Source: Catenibacterium mitsuoka_A (GTDB taxonomy: Bacteria; Bacillota_I; Bacilli_A; Erysipelotrichales; Coprobacillaceae). Taken from it: a stretch of 41,755 bases of DNA. The stretch lies in assembly GCF_964259225.1 (NCBI RefSeq), contig NZ_CAXVKN010000009.1, one strand, 5' to 3'. The position numbers and the translations under genes were made by a program. Shown here in pieces: positions 33,577 to 41,606 of this stretch (position 1 is its first letter; each line of letters opens with the position of its first letter). Under the pieces are notes generated by a model, which did not search any database, was not told the DNA's origin, and was given only the letters and a program-made list of their open reading frames with translations.

Positions 33577-33870
33577 ATGAGAAAGAAGAAGTTTATAATA
33601 GGTCTATCTATTGTTGCAGTTATTACTCTTTATTTTGCATATCATCGCTTTGAAACATCTATTCCTGTAGAAATAGATGCACCCTATGGGATTACATGTA
33701 CTACTTCTAGATCACGTATAGATGGTGATCATTATAGTCTATGTCTGCATATTAACTCATATAAGTTTAAAGAAGAATATATCAACATTCAGATTAAGAC
33801 ATATGATAAAAACAATAACTTACATGAATATAGTACAACCTATAAGATAGATAAAAAAAATCCCATTTAA
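33577..33870 (+). CDS. Small membrane-anchored extracytoplasmic protein, possibly frameshifted at its end
   Basis: The 97-residue protein has an N-terminal membrane anchor (residues 1-22, MRKKKFIIGLSIVAVITLYFAY) and a beta-rich outer part with two Cys residues (ITCTTS and YSLCLHI). It ends just after a run of eight As (33853-33860). Removing one A would continue the frame with PFKFHTDTKENIKKVVVSIT to a stop near the terminator, which looks like a natural last strand, so a homopolymer frameshift is likely. AAGGGGGG precedes the ATG. Family unknown. Confidence 0.6.
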   Translation: MRKKKFIIGLSIVAVITLYFAYHRFETSIPVEIDAPYGITCTTSRSRIDGDHYSLCLHINSYKFKEEYINIQIKTYDKNNNLHEYSTTYKIDKKNPI

Positions 33871-33903
33871 ATTCCATACAGATACAAAAGAAAACATTAA
33901 AAA

Positions 33904-33937
33904 AGTCGTTGTGAGCATTACACTCACAACGGCTTTT
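33904..33937. terminator. Bidirectional terminator between convergent genes
   Basis: AGTCGTTGTGAG (33904-33915) pairs with CTCACAACGGCT (33923-33934), one G-T pair, seven-base loop. Ts follow on the plus side and TTTTTT on the minus side, so it serves the small protein gene and the HAD phosphatase. Confidence 0.92.
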
Positions 33938-34775
33938 AAATTAGTCCTAAATGTTTAAATGCATTATAAAGTCCATCATCATTGACATCAGTCGTAATAT
34001 AATCTGCTGCTTCTTTAATTTCAGGACCACCATTACCCATAGCGACATTATATGCACAACATTCAAACATTGATAAATCAATCTTTGCATCGCCAAAAGA
34101 AATAGTATCCTTAAAGTCAGCACCAAGATGTTTCATTAATACTTCAATCGCATGTCTCTTAGTAATACCAGTAGGTCCTAAATCACCATATAAGGCTACT
34201 TCACCCTTACCACCCCATGTATTCGCTACAAGAGTAGGGAACTCTACCTTAGAATCTAAATGATCCTGATAAGAACTTAAGATAAAGCTAATCTTATTCA
34301 CATCATCTCTATATAAATCTTCACCCTGTAAATGAATAAATCCATCCATGAAAGCTTTAGAAGATTCCTTTGCTTTCTCTAGGTCTGCTCCTTTACCCTG
34401 AGCATACTTGACCATAGTTTCAGGACCCTGTTCTAACATATAGTCATTGCAGTACATACCGCTATTGGCTTCTAAATAGAAACCTAAATGTCTCTCATTA
34501 CACCAATCTACAATATGTTTTACATCTTCCTTTGATAACCCCTGATGCATTACAACTTCATCATGGTCTTCTACATAAGCACCATTACCACCAATCATAC
34601 CATCTAAATCACATAAATTACGCTGTAGTATTTCAGCCTTAGAACATCCTGTACAAATATATACCTTATGTCCATTTGCGCGTGCCATGTCCACTGCCTT
34701 TGCTGCTGAAGCAGGTAGCTTTGCTTCATAATCAATTAATGTACCATCTACATCTAAAAATATTATTTTACCCAT
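33936..34775 (-). CDS. Cof-type HAD-IIB family phosphatase
   Basis: The 279-residue enzyme has the HAD motifs: nucleophile DVDGTL at residues 8-13, motif II in YICTGCSKAEI, the Lys region in GPTGITKRHAIEVLMKHLG, and motif IV SFGDAKIDLSMFE, followed by AMGNGGPEIKEAADYIT. Such enzymes dephosphorylate sugar phosphates or flavin/cofactor phosphates; the substrate is not readable. It has motif IV GDAKID where GDxxND is usual. A ribosome site AAGGAG precedes the ATG. It sits between two terminators as a single-gene unit. Confidence 0.9.
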   Translation of the reverse strand: MGKIIFLDVDGTLIDYEAKLPASAAKAVDMARANGHKVYICTGCSKAEILQRNLCDLDGMIGGNGAYVEDHDEVVMHQGLSKEDVKHIVDWCNERHLGFYLEANSGMYCNDYMLEQGPETMVKYAQGKGADLEKAKESSKAFMDGFIHLQGEDLYRDDVNKISFILSSYQDHLDSKVEFPTLVANTWGGKGEVALYGDLGPTGITKRHAIEVLMKHLGADFKDTISFGDAKIDLSMFECCAYNVAMGNGGPEIKEAADYITTDVNDDGLYNAFKHLGLI

Positions 34776-34844
34776 ATCTTTCTCCTTTATATATCTACAT
34801 TATATAGTAAGAAAATATAAACGGTGCCAATCAATCAAATAATG

Positions 34845-34873
34845 AAAAAATGAGACTCATAATTGAGTCTCAT
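34845..34873 (-). terminator. Terminator of the amt-PII gene
   Basis: ATGAGACTC (34850-34858) pairs with GAGTCTCAT (34865-34873), six-base loop; on the minus strand it is followed by TTTTTT. It lies just beyond the amt-PII stop. Confidence 0.9.
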
Positions 34874-34879
34874 CTTTCT

Positions 34880-36571
34880 TTAGTCTTCATAGCTTAAGGC
34901 TTCAGCACCTTGTTCACCAGAAGAGATTCTTACGACATTCTCTACGTTATAGATAAAGATTTTACCATCACCCATATGACCAGTGTATAGAACACTTCTT
35001 GCTGCATCTACAACTGTCTGTACAGGAATACTAGACACAACAATCTCAGCCTTTACCTTAGGCAATAACTGGATATCAACCTTAGCTCCTCTATAATAAG
35101 CAGTCTGTCCTTTCTGAACGCCGCAGCCTGATACTCTTGTCACTGTCATACCAGCAACGCCAATATCGTTCATAGCAACTTTTAAAGCATCCATCTTTTC
35201 TGCTTTCGCAATAATAACAATCTTACTGATCTTACCTTCCCCATTGACTGCAACAGTAGGAACAGCTTCTGAAACACTTAATTCAGGAGCAGAAACAGTT
35301 GCAGCAGTAGCACCAGTATAAGTTTCTGTTTCTAATGCGAAACCTGCATAAGCACTCTCTAAACCATGTTCAAGCTTATCAAGACCAGTAATTTCTTCTT
35401 CTTCAGTAACTCTAAGACCAACAGTATGCTTAATAACTAAGAATGTAATAGTCATTAATACAGCAGTCCAAACACCAATGCATAATAAGCCAAGTAACTG
35501 AGTACCTAATAACTTAAAGCCTCCTCCGTAGAATAGACCCTGAGCCTTAGGCATTGTATCAGTACCGCAGGCAAATAATCCAACACAGATAGTACCAAGT
35601 AAACCATTACCAAAATGAACAGCAACAGCACCAACTGGATCATCGATATGTAATTTATAATCTAATAACCAAGTAAAGAAACAAACAGTAAATCCAGATA
35701 AAATACCAATAATACAAGCACCTAATACGTTAACTGCATCACATCCAGCAGTAATTGCGACAAGTCCTGCAAGAGAACCGTTTAAGCTCATAGCCACATC
35801 AGGCTTACCATACTTTAACCAAGTAAAGATCATAACAGTACATGTTGCAAGAGCAGGTGCAACAGTAGTAGTTGCGAAGATAGTTGCTAACTGAGTACCA
35901 TTCTTAGCAGCAGCACCGTTGAATCCATACCAGCCAAACCAAAGGATAAATACACCTAAAGCACCAATAGTTAAACTATGACCAGGAATACCATTTGGGC
36001 TTCCATCTTTATTAAACTTACCAATACGAGGACCAAGAATTTTAGCTCCAATTAAAGCAGTTAAACCACCAACGAAGTGAATAACTGCACTACCAGCGAA
36101 ATCATGGAATCCCATTGCTGTTAACCATCCATCAGGTCCCCAAACCCAATGGGCTTCAATAGGATAAACAATTAAAGAAATAACGAATGAATAAATACAA
36201 TAACTTAAGAACTTAGTTCTTTCTGCCATAGCTCCAGATACGATAGTTGCTGCAGTTGCACAGAATACTAAGTTGAATACGAAGCTTGACCAATCGGTTG
36301 ATGCAAAGTTAGTTAATGGACCATTTCCAAAACCAACCCATCCAATAAATCCGTTAGCTACATCACTCCCACATAAGAAGCTATAACCTACAATAAGAAA
36401 AGCAACAGTTCCTAAACAGAAATCCATCAAGTTTTTCATGATGATATTTCCAGCGTTCTTAGCACGGGTGAACCCTGCCTCAACCATTGCGAAGCCTGCC
36501 TGCATAAAGAATACAAACGCGGCACCAATTAAATACCATATACCAAAAACTTCAGTTAAAACCTTTGCCAT
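34880..36571 (-). CDS. Ammonium channel (Amt) with a C-terminal fused PII signalling domain
   Basis: The 563-residue protein is an Amt/Rh channel (residues 1 to about 400, eleven helices) with both pore histidines visible in GSAVIHFVGGLTALIG and VAVHFGNGLLG. An Ala/Thr-rich linker (about 410-445) leads to a complete PII (GlnB/GlnK) domain (about 447-563): KIVIIAKAEKMDALKVAM, a T-loop with TAYYRGAKVD carrying the modifiable-type Tyr, and the B-loop TGHMGDGKIFI. Free GlnK normally blocks AmtB by inserting its T-loop into the pore; here sensor and channel are one chain, sensing ATP/ADP and 2-oxoglutarate by inference. The ATG at 36571 follows GGGGGAG at five bases; a GTG six bases upstream is rejected. 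Confidence 0.93.
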   Translation of the reverse strand: MAKVLTEVFGIWYLIGAAFVFFMQAGFAMVEAGFTRAKNAGNIIMKNLMDFCLGTVAFLIVGYSFLCGSDVANGFIGWVGFGNGPLTNFASTDWSSFVFNLVFCATAATIVSGAMAERTKFLSYCIYSFVISLIVYPIEAHWVWGPDGWLTAMGFHDFAGSAVIHFVGGLTALIGAKILGPRIGKFNKDGSPNGIPGHSLTIGALGVFILWFGWYGFNGAAAKNGTQLATIFATTTVAPALATCTVMIFTWLKYGKPDVAMSLNGSLAGLVAITAGCDAVNVLGACIIGILSGFTVCFFTWLLDYKLHIDDPVGAVAVHFGNGLLGTICVGLFACGTDTMPKAQGLFYGGGFKLLGTQLLGLLCIGVWTAVLMTITFLVIKHTVGLRVTEEEEITGLDKLEHGLESAYAGFALETETYTGATAATVSAPELSVSEAVPTVAVNGEGKISKIVIIAKAEKMDALKVAMNDIGVAGMTVTRVSGCGVQKGQTAYYRGAKVDIQLLPKVKAEIVVSSIPVQTVVDAARSVLYTGHMGDGKIFIYNVENVVRISSGEQGAEALSYED

Positions 36572-36627
36572 AAGCACTCCCCCTTTATCATGTTTATGTT
36601 TTCTTTTTACCTTTCTGGTATGACTGC

Positions 36628-36656
36628 ATTATACGAATAGAAAATAGTCAAGTCAA
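36628..36656 (-). promoter_or_regulatory. amt-PII promoter
   Basis: On the minus strand TTGACT (36651-36656) and TATAAT (36628-36633) are 17 bases apart. The -35 is followed directly by a second TTGACT-like copy (TTGACTTGACT). Confidence 0.85.
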
Positions 36657-36880
36657 TAAGAAATTATCATCTTAACATTAATTTATCATATGCACATATC
36701 GGAATAAGCAAAAAAATAGACCATATATTCATGATAAAATGAATTATTAGTGAATAATAAAAAATGTTATAAAGTGATAAAAAATCATTAAATCATGCAT
36801 AATTTTTATATTATGTCATAAAAAATGCGATAAAAAAGAAAATCATGGTATACTTTTTTTAAGGGTAATTATAAAAAAGG
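36657..36880. other. AT-rich intergenic region with repeated RATAAAAAAT motif
   Basis: This stretch between the amt promoter and the RpiR remnant has no coding frame I trust. ATAAAAAA-containing motifs recur at 36756 (AATAAAAAATG), 36776 (GATAAAAAATC), 36817 (CATAAAAAATG) and 36829 (GATAAAAAAG). A possible -10 TATACT is at 36849-36854 and GGGGAAAG lies near 36879-36886. The repeats may be regulator-binding sites or only low-complexity DNA. Confidence 0.4.
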
Positions 36881-37462
36881 GGAAAGTTTTTTATTACATC
36901 CGGAAGAAGATATGGCTGCACTTATGAATAAAGCACATCATTCTCAGGTTGTGACTATTGATAAAACATATCACTTTCTTAGTACTTCTACACTAGAAGA
37001 TGTTGTGAAAGCTTTAGAACAAGCGAAACATGTTTATTTATTTTTGTCTGTGATGATTTTAGATATAAACTTATGAGGATAGGGAAGTCTTCTAGTGATT
37101 GTCCTGATATTCATTTACAGATGACTTTTGTACCTGCTATGACACAGGAAGATTTAGCTATCTTTGTTTCATATAGTGGAGAAACAAAAGGTATAGTCAC
37201 TGCTGCTAAATGGGCAAAGGAAATGAATATCCCATCTGTCGCAATTACACAATCTGCTTATAATAAGCTTGGTAAGTTAGTAGATTATGTATTAACTATT
37301 CCTTCACAGGAACAGCCATTACGTATCGGAGCGATGAGTTCTCGTTGTTCTTCACTTATTGTTGTTAATCTTCTTTACTATGGATTAGTGAAACGTAATA
37401 AAGAAGAATATGCACAAAAGATTATTAATACAAGACGTATTATTCAAGAAATGGAAAAGTAG
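36881..37462 (+). pseudogene. RpiR/MurR-type regulator remnant (HTH lost, frameshift in SIS domain)
   Basis: Two frames together match the second half of an RpiR-family regulator. The first (36894-37076) gives HPEEDMAALMNKAHHS through LEDVVKALEQAKHVYLF, then goes out of frame. The second, joined near 37040, continues VCDDFRYKLMRIGKSS and runs to 37462 with the SIS sugar-phosphate-binding domain (AIFVSYSGETKGIVTAAKWAKE). About seven residues of the SIS glycine loop are missing at the junction and the N-terminal helix-turn-helix is absent although promoter and GGGGAAAG site remain. An ATG at 37073 lies mid-domain. The 129-residue product, if made, would be a fragment. It lies nine bases before an M20 amidohydrolase gene it may once have controlled. 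Confidence 0.75.
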
Positions 37463-37471
37463 GTGTAAGTT

Positions 37472-38659
37472 ATGGAAAAGATAGAAAAATGGATATCAAA
37501 CAACAAGGATATCGAACAGGAATTAATACGATTGAGAAGACATTTTCATGAACATCCAGAAGTAGGTCATCCTCTTCCCCAGACACAGGAATATATAGTG
37601 AAACTGCTTGAAATGTATGGTTATGAGAATATTATTGTGAATCCAGGAGGAAGTATTGAAATACTTGTAGGACCTCATGATAAGAAGATTCTTTTACTTA
37701 GAAGTGATATGGATGCATTACCACTTGTGGAACATACAAATCTTCCTTTTAAGTCTATTAATGGGGCAATGCATGCATGTGGACATGATATGCATGCATC
37801 TATGATGTTGATGTGTGCCAAACTATTAAAACAGAATGAAAAGAAACTCAAAGGGCAGATCAAGATTGTTTTCCAGCCTCATGAAGAAGGACTAGTGGGC
37901 TGTAAGATGATGATTGAAGATGGGGTATTAAAGTATCCTCGTGTTGATGCTGCAGTAGGGTTACATGTTATGCCTGCCACAGAAGATAAGACAGGAACTA
38001 TACGTACAATCCGTAAAGCGATGACAACAGCGTCTACAATCTTTGAAATCAATATTACGGGTAAGAGTTCACATGGTTCTATGCCAGAAAAAGGTATTGA
38101 CGCACTGCGTGTGGCTGTTCATATATACCAGCAATTACAGGAAATCATTCCTAAAGAAATCAGCATGAGTCATGATGATGTACTTACAATCGGTATTATG
38201 AATGCAGGTAAAGCCCATAATATTATTCCAGAAAAAGCCTATATGAAATGTTCACTAAGAAGTTATCGTCCAGATGATCAGGAATATATTATGGGAAGAG
38301 TCAATGAATTAGTACAAAGTATTGCTTCTATGTATCATGCCCAGGCAGGTATCACAATCTTACAGCAGGCACCAAGTGTCTACAATGATCCTGCATTACT
38401 TAAATCTATTATGGATGTAGAAAAAGATGTATTTGGTGGTTATATCAAGAAGTTAGAACTACCTCTTACTATCTCAGAAGACTTTGGCCATATTACTGCC
38501 AATGTACCTTCACTCTTTGTGACTCTTGCGGCAGGATGTAAACAGGATGGTTATATTTATGGTCTTCATAACAAAGCCACTATCTTTGATGAAGGCTGCT
38601 TAATGTATGGCCTGTATTTCTTATATAATGCTGCAATGAATTGGAATGTGAAGTACTAA
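37472..38659 (+). CDS. M20 family amidohydrolase (aminoacylase/IAA-amino-acid hydrolase type)
   Basis: The 395-residue enzyme has M20D motifs: RRHFHEHPEVGHPLPQT, LLLRSDMDALPL, the metal-binding HACGHDMHASM, QPHEEGLVGCKMMIEDG, and the dimerisation (lid) domain SSHGSMPEKGIDAL. A further zinc/catalytic His lies in LYGLHNKATIFDEG-like sequence. Family members split N-acyl amino acids or related amides in the cytoplasm. Length is normal and no signal peptide is seen. It starts nine bases after the RpiR remnant. I see no terminator before the tkt promoter. Confidence 0.9.
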   Translation: MEKIEKWISNNKDIEQELIRLRRHFHEHPEVGHPLPQTQEYIVKLLEMYGYENIIVNPGGSIEILVGPHDKKILLLRSDMDALPLVEHTNLPFKSINGAMHACGHDMHASMMLMCAKLLKQNEKKLKGQIKIVFQPHEEGLVGCKMMIEDGVLKYPRVDAAVGLHVMPATEDKTGTIRTIRKAMTTASTIFEINITGKSSHGSMPEKGIDALRVAVHIYQQLQEIIPKEISMSHDDVLTIGIMNAGKAHNIIPEKAYMKCSLRSYRPDDQEYIMGRVNELVQSIASMYHAQAGITILQQAPSVYNDPALLKSIMDVEKDVFGGYIKKLELPLTISEDFGHITANVPSLFVTLAAGCKQDGYIYGLHNKATIFDEGCLMYGLYFLYNAAMNWNVKY

Positions 38660-38664
38660 ATATC

Positions 38665-38694
38665 TTGCATTCACAAAAAGAGAACAGGTATAAT
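38665..38694 (+). promoter_or_regulatory. tkt promoter
   Basis: TTGCAT (38665-38670) and TATAAT (38689-38694) with an 18-base spacer, 35 bases before the tkt ATG. Confidence 0.7.
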
Positions 38695-38729
38695 ATTTAA
38701 CAATGATGAATGGGAGAAAATAAACGAAA

Positions 38730-40703
38730 ATGAACAAGATTGATCAAAAAACAGTATATACGATTAAAGCACTTTGTGCAGATATGATTCAGAAAGCAAA
38801 TTCAGGACATCCAGGACTTCCTTTAGGGGCTGCTGGGTTCACTCATGTATTATGGTCACAGGTATTAAACCATAGTGCAAAGCATCCTGAATGGATTAAC
38901 AGAGACCGTTTTATTTTATCAGCAGGACATGGTTCAAGCATGCTTTATAGCTTATTACATCTATATGGTTATGGTTTAACTATGGATGATTTAAAGCAGT
39001 TTAGACAGTTAGGTTCACTTACACCAGGACATCCAGAATATGGACATACAGTAGGTGTAGATGCCACTACAGGTCCACTAGGACAGGGCTTAGGCATGGC
39101 TGTTGGTATGGCAATGGGTCAGGCTCATTTAGCCGCTGTATTTAATAAACCAGGTTATGATCTATTTGATCATTATGTTTATGCATTAGCTGGTGATGGA
39201 TGTATGATGGAAGGTATTTCTTCAGAAGCATTATCACTTGCCGGTACACTTAAGTTAGAAAAGCTCATCATCTTATATGATTCAAACAACATTTCTATCG
39301 AAGGTAACACAAACATCACATTTACAGAAAATGTATCAGACAGAGTAAAGGCATTTGGTTTTGAAACATTAACTGTAGAAGATGGAGATAACTTAGATGA
39401 AGTACTTGCTGCATTAGAAAAAGCAAAAACTATTAAAGGTAAACCTAAGTTCATTGAAATCAAGACTACAATCGGTAAAGATAGTCCAAATGAAGGTTCA
39501 GAAAGCACTCATGGTGCACCACTTGGTGTAGACAACATCAAAGCACTTAAAGAAAAACTTGGTCTTCCACAGGAAGAATTCTATGTACCAGAAGATGTAT
39601 ATGATTATCTAGCTTCTACACAAAAACGTGTAGATGATTTATATGATGCATGGACTTCTATGCAGGATAAATACTTTGAAGAATATCCAGAAATGAAGAT
39701 TGTATGGGAGCAGTATTTTAACCCTGACTTTGCAAGAATCTTCAAGGATAACCCATTATTCTGGGCTAATAAACATCACAATATTGCAACACGAGCTGCA
39801 AGTGGTGAAACAATGAACCTTATTAAGAACTTTGCCCCTAACTTCATTGGTGGTTCAGCTGACTTAGGACCTTCTAATAAGACAGTATTAAATGGTGAAG
39901 GTGAATTCAGTGCAGACAACTATGGTGGACGTAATATTCACTTTGGTGTAAGAGAACAGGCTATGGCTGCAGTAGGTAATGGTTTAATGTTGTATGGTGG
40001 ATTAAAAGCATATGTGGCTACATTCTTTGTATTTAGTGACTATGTAAAACCTATGGCTCGTTTATCTTCATTAATGAAGCTACCACTTACTTATGTATTT
40101 ACTCATGACAGTATTGGTGTAGGGGAAGATGGACCAACACATGAACCAGTAGAACAGTTGACTATGCTTCGTGCAATGCCTAACATGTATGTATTTAGAC
40201 CATGTGATGAATTTGAAACAAAAGCAGGCTGGTATGTCGCAATGAGTTCAAAAGAAACACCTACGTCTCTCATCCTTTCTAGGCAGGACTTACCTAAGAT
40301 GGTAGGCAGTAACAGAGGTGCCTTAAGAGGTGGTTATATTATTGATGATTGTATGAGTAAGCCAGATATTATCATCATTGCATCAGGTTCAGAAGTAGAC
40401 TTAGCAGTCAAAGCCAAAGAACAATTAAAAGACCCTAACTTAAATATCAGAATCGTTTCTATGCCTTGTCAGGAATTATTTAGAGAACAGTCTGAAGAAT
40501 ACAAGGAATCTATTTTACCATCATGTGTAGAAAATAGAATTATTGTAGAAGCAGGAAGCCGTTTATCTTGGGGTGAATTTGCAGGATTCAAGGGCAAATA
40601 TGTCACTATGGATACATTTGGTGCTTCAGGTAAGCCAGCAGACTTATTCAAGGAATTCCATTTAACTGTAGAAGATGTAATCAAAGCTATCAAAGAATTC
40701 TAA
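38730..40703 (+). CDS. tkt: Transketolase
   Basis: The 657-residue thiamine-diphosphate enzyme moves two-carbon units between sugar phosphates in the pentose phosphate pathway. The N-terminal part has DMIQKANSGHPGLPLGAA and the cofactor motif GDGCMMEGISSEALSLAGTL. SNNISIEGNT and the pyrimidine domain RNIHFGVREQAMAAVGNG (with the catalytic Glu) follow, then the substrate loop THDSIGVGEDGPTHEPVEQL. The length is normal. The GGGAG site lies 13 bases before the ATG, rather far. It is a single-gene unit with its own promoter and the terminator at 40717. Confidence 0.96.
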   Translation: MNKIDQKTVYTIKALCADMIQKANSGHPGLPLGAAGFTHVLWSQVLNHSAKHPEWINRDRFILSAGHGSSMLYSLLHLYGYGLTMDDLKQFRQLGSLTPGHPEYGHTVGVDATTGPLGQGLGMAVGMAMGQAHLAAVFNKPGYDLFDHYVYALAGDGCMMEGISSEALSLAGTLKLEKLIILYDSNNISIEGNTNITFTENVSDRVKAFGFETLTVEDGDNLDEVLAALEKAKTIKGKPKFIEIKTTIGKDSPNEGSESTHGAPLGVDNIKALKEKLGLPQEEFYVPEDVYDYLASTQKRVDDLYDAWTSMQDKYFEEYPEMKIVWEQYFNPDFARIFKDNPLFWANKHHNIATRAASGETMNLIKNFAPNFIGGSADLGPSNKTVLNGEGEFSADNYGGRNIHFGVREQAMAAVGNGLMLYGGLKAYVATFFVFSDYVKPMARLSSLMKLPLTYVFTHDSIGVGEDGPTHEPVEQLTMLRAMPNMYVFRPCDEFETKAGWYVAMSSKETPTSLILSRQDLPKMVGSNRGALRGGYIIDDCMSKPDIIIIASGSEVDLAVKAKEQLKDPNLNIRIVSMPCQELFREQSEEYKESILPSCVENRIIVEAGSRLSWGEFAGFKGKYVTMDTFGASGKPADLFKEFHLTVEDVIKAIKEF

Positions 40704-40716
40704 ACAAATTTGTCTT

Positions 40717-40751
40717 AGCCTCCTATAATAGTATTATAAGGAGGCTTTTTT
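40717..40751 (+). terminator. tkt terminator overlapping the eamA promoter -10 and ribosome site
   Basis: AGCCTCC + TATAATA (40717-40730) pair with TATTATA + GGAGGCT (40732-40746, one bulged A at 40739), followed by TTTTTT to 40751 and then the eamA ATG. The right arm contains AAGGAGG, the eamA Shine-Dalgarno, and the left arm contains TATAAT (40724-40729), a -10 box. Confidence 0.85.
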
Positions 40752-41606
40752 ATGTGGATTCTTTATGCATTTGGTTCTGCCTTTTTTGCAGGACTTACAG
40801 CAGTTCTCGCAAAATGTGGTATTGAACATACAAACTCTCATCTAGCCACTGCATTACGTACTATTGTCGTACTCATCTTTTCATGGATCATGGTAGGAAT
40901 AGTTGGCTCATTTGATACAATACATACAATCACCCATAAGACATTTCTATTCTTAATTCTTTCTGGAATATCTACTGGAGCGAGCTGGTTATGTTACTTT
41001 AAGGCGTTACAATTAGGTAATATCAATAAAGTTACGGCTATAGATAAGACAAGTGTTGTATTGACGATTATTCTTTCTCTTATATTCTTTAAAGAAAGTG
41101 TCACAGTATATAAGATCATAGGTATGATCATTCTTACAACAGGTACATATTTAATGGTAGAAAAGAAGGAAGATAATAAACAGACAAATAATGCCTGGTT
41201 ACTTTATGCTGTGCTTTCAGTTATTTTTGCAAGTTTAACGACTATACTTGGTAAGATAGGAATCACAAACATTGAAAGTAACCTAGGAACAGCTATTCGT
41301 ACAAGTGTTGTACTTATTATGAGCTGGATTGTGGTCCTTGTAACACATAGTCAAATGAATATGAAAAGTATTCCTAAGAAAGAATATCTCTTTATTGTAT
41401 TATCAGGACTTGCAACAGGTGGTTCATGGTTATGTTTCTATCATGCCTTGCAAAGTGGACCAGCAAGTCTAGTCACTCCTATAGATAAGCTCAGTAATCT
41501 TTTTACTGTATTATTCTCTTATCTTATTTTCCATGAGAAACTCTCTAAGAAATCATTGCTTGGATTAATACTAATAGTATCTGGTACATTGGTTATGCTT
41601 CTCTAA
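40752..41606 (+). CDS. EamA/DMT-family permease
   Basis: The 284-residue protein has ten hydrophobic segments in two EamA repeats. Paired motifs appear in each half: ALRTIVVLIFSWIMVGIV with AIRTSVVLIMSWIVVLVT, and SGISTGASWLCYFKALQLG with SGLATGGSWLCFYHALQSG. Drug/metabolite transporters of this sort export amino acids or other metabolites; the substrate is not known. Its ribosome site AAGGAGG is inside the tkt terminator hairpin, and a possible promoter (TAAACA, 17 bases, TATAAT at 40724) would start transcripts inside that hairpin. No terminator is seen after it. Confidence 0.92.
   Translation: MWILYAFGSAFFAGLTAVLAKCGIEHTNSHLATALRTIVVLIFSWIMVGIVGSFDTIHTITHKTFLFLILSGISTGASWLCYFKALQLGNINKVTAIDKTSVVLTIILSLIFFKESVTVYKIIGMIILTTGTYLMVEKKEDNKQTNNAWLLYAVLSVIFASLTTILGKIGITNIESNLGTAIRTSVVLIMSWIVVLVTHSQMNMKSIPKKEYLFIVLSGLATGGSWLCFYHALQSGPASLVTPIDKLSNLFTVLFSYLIFHEKLSKKSLLGLILIVSGTLVMLL

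Noticed and set aside
36572..36880. CRISPR-like array in the repeated AT-rich stretch
   Set aside because: The repeats are about 10 bases, uneven in spacing and low complexity.
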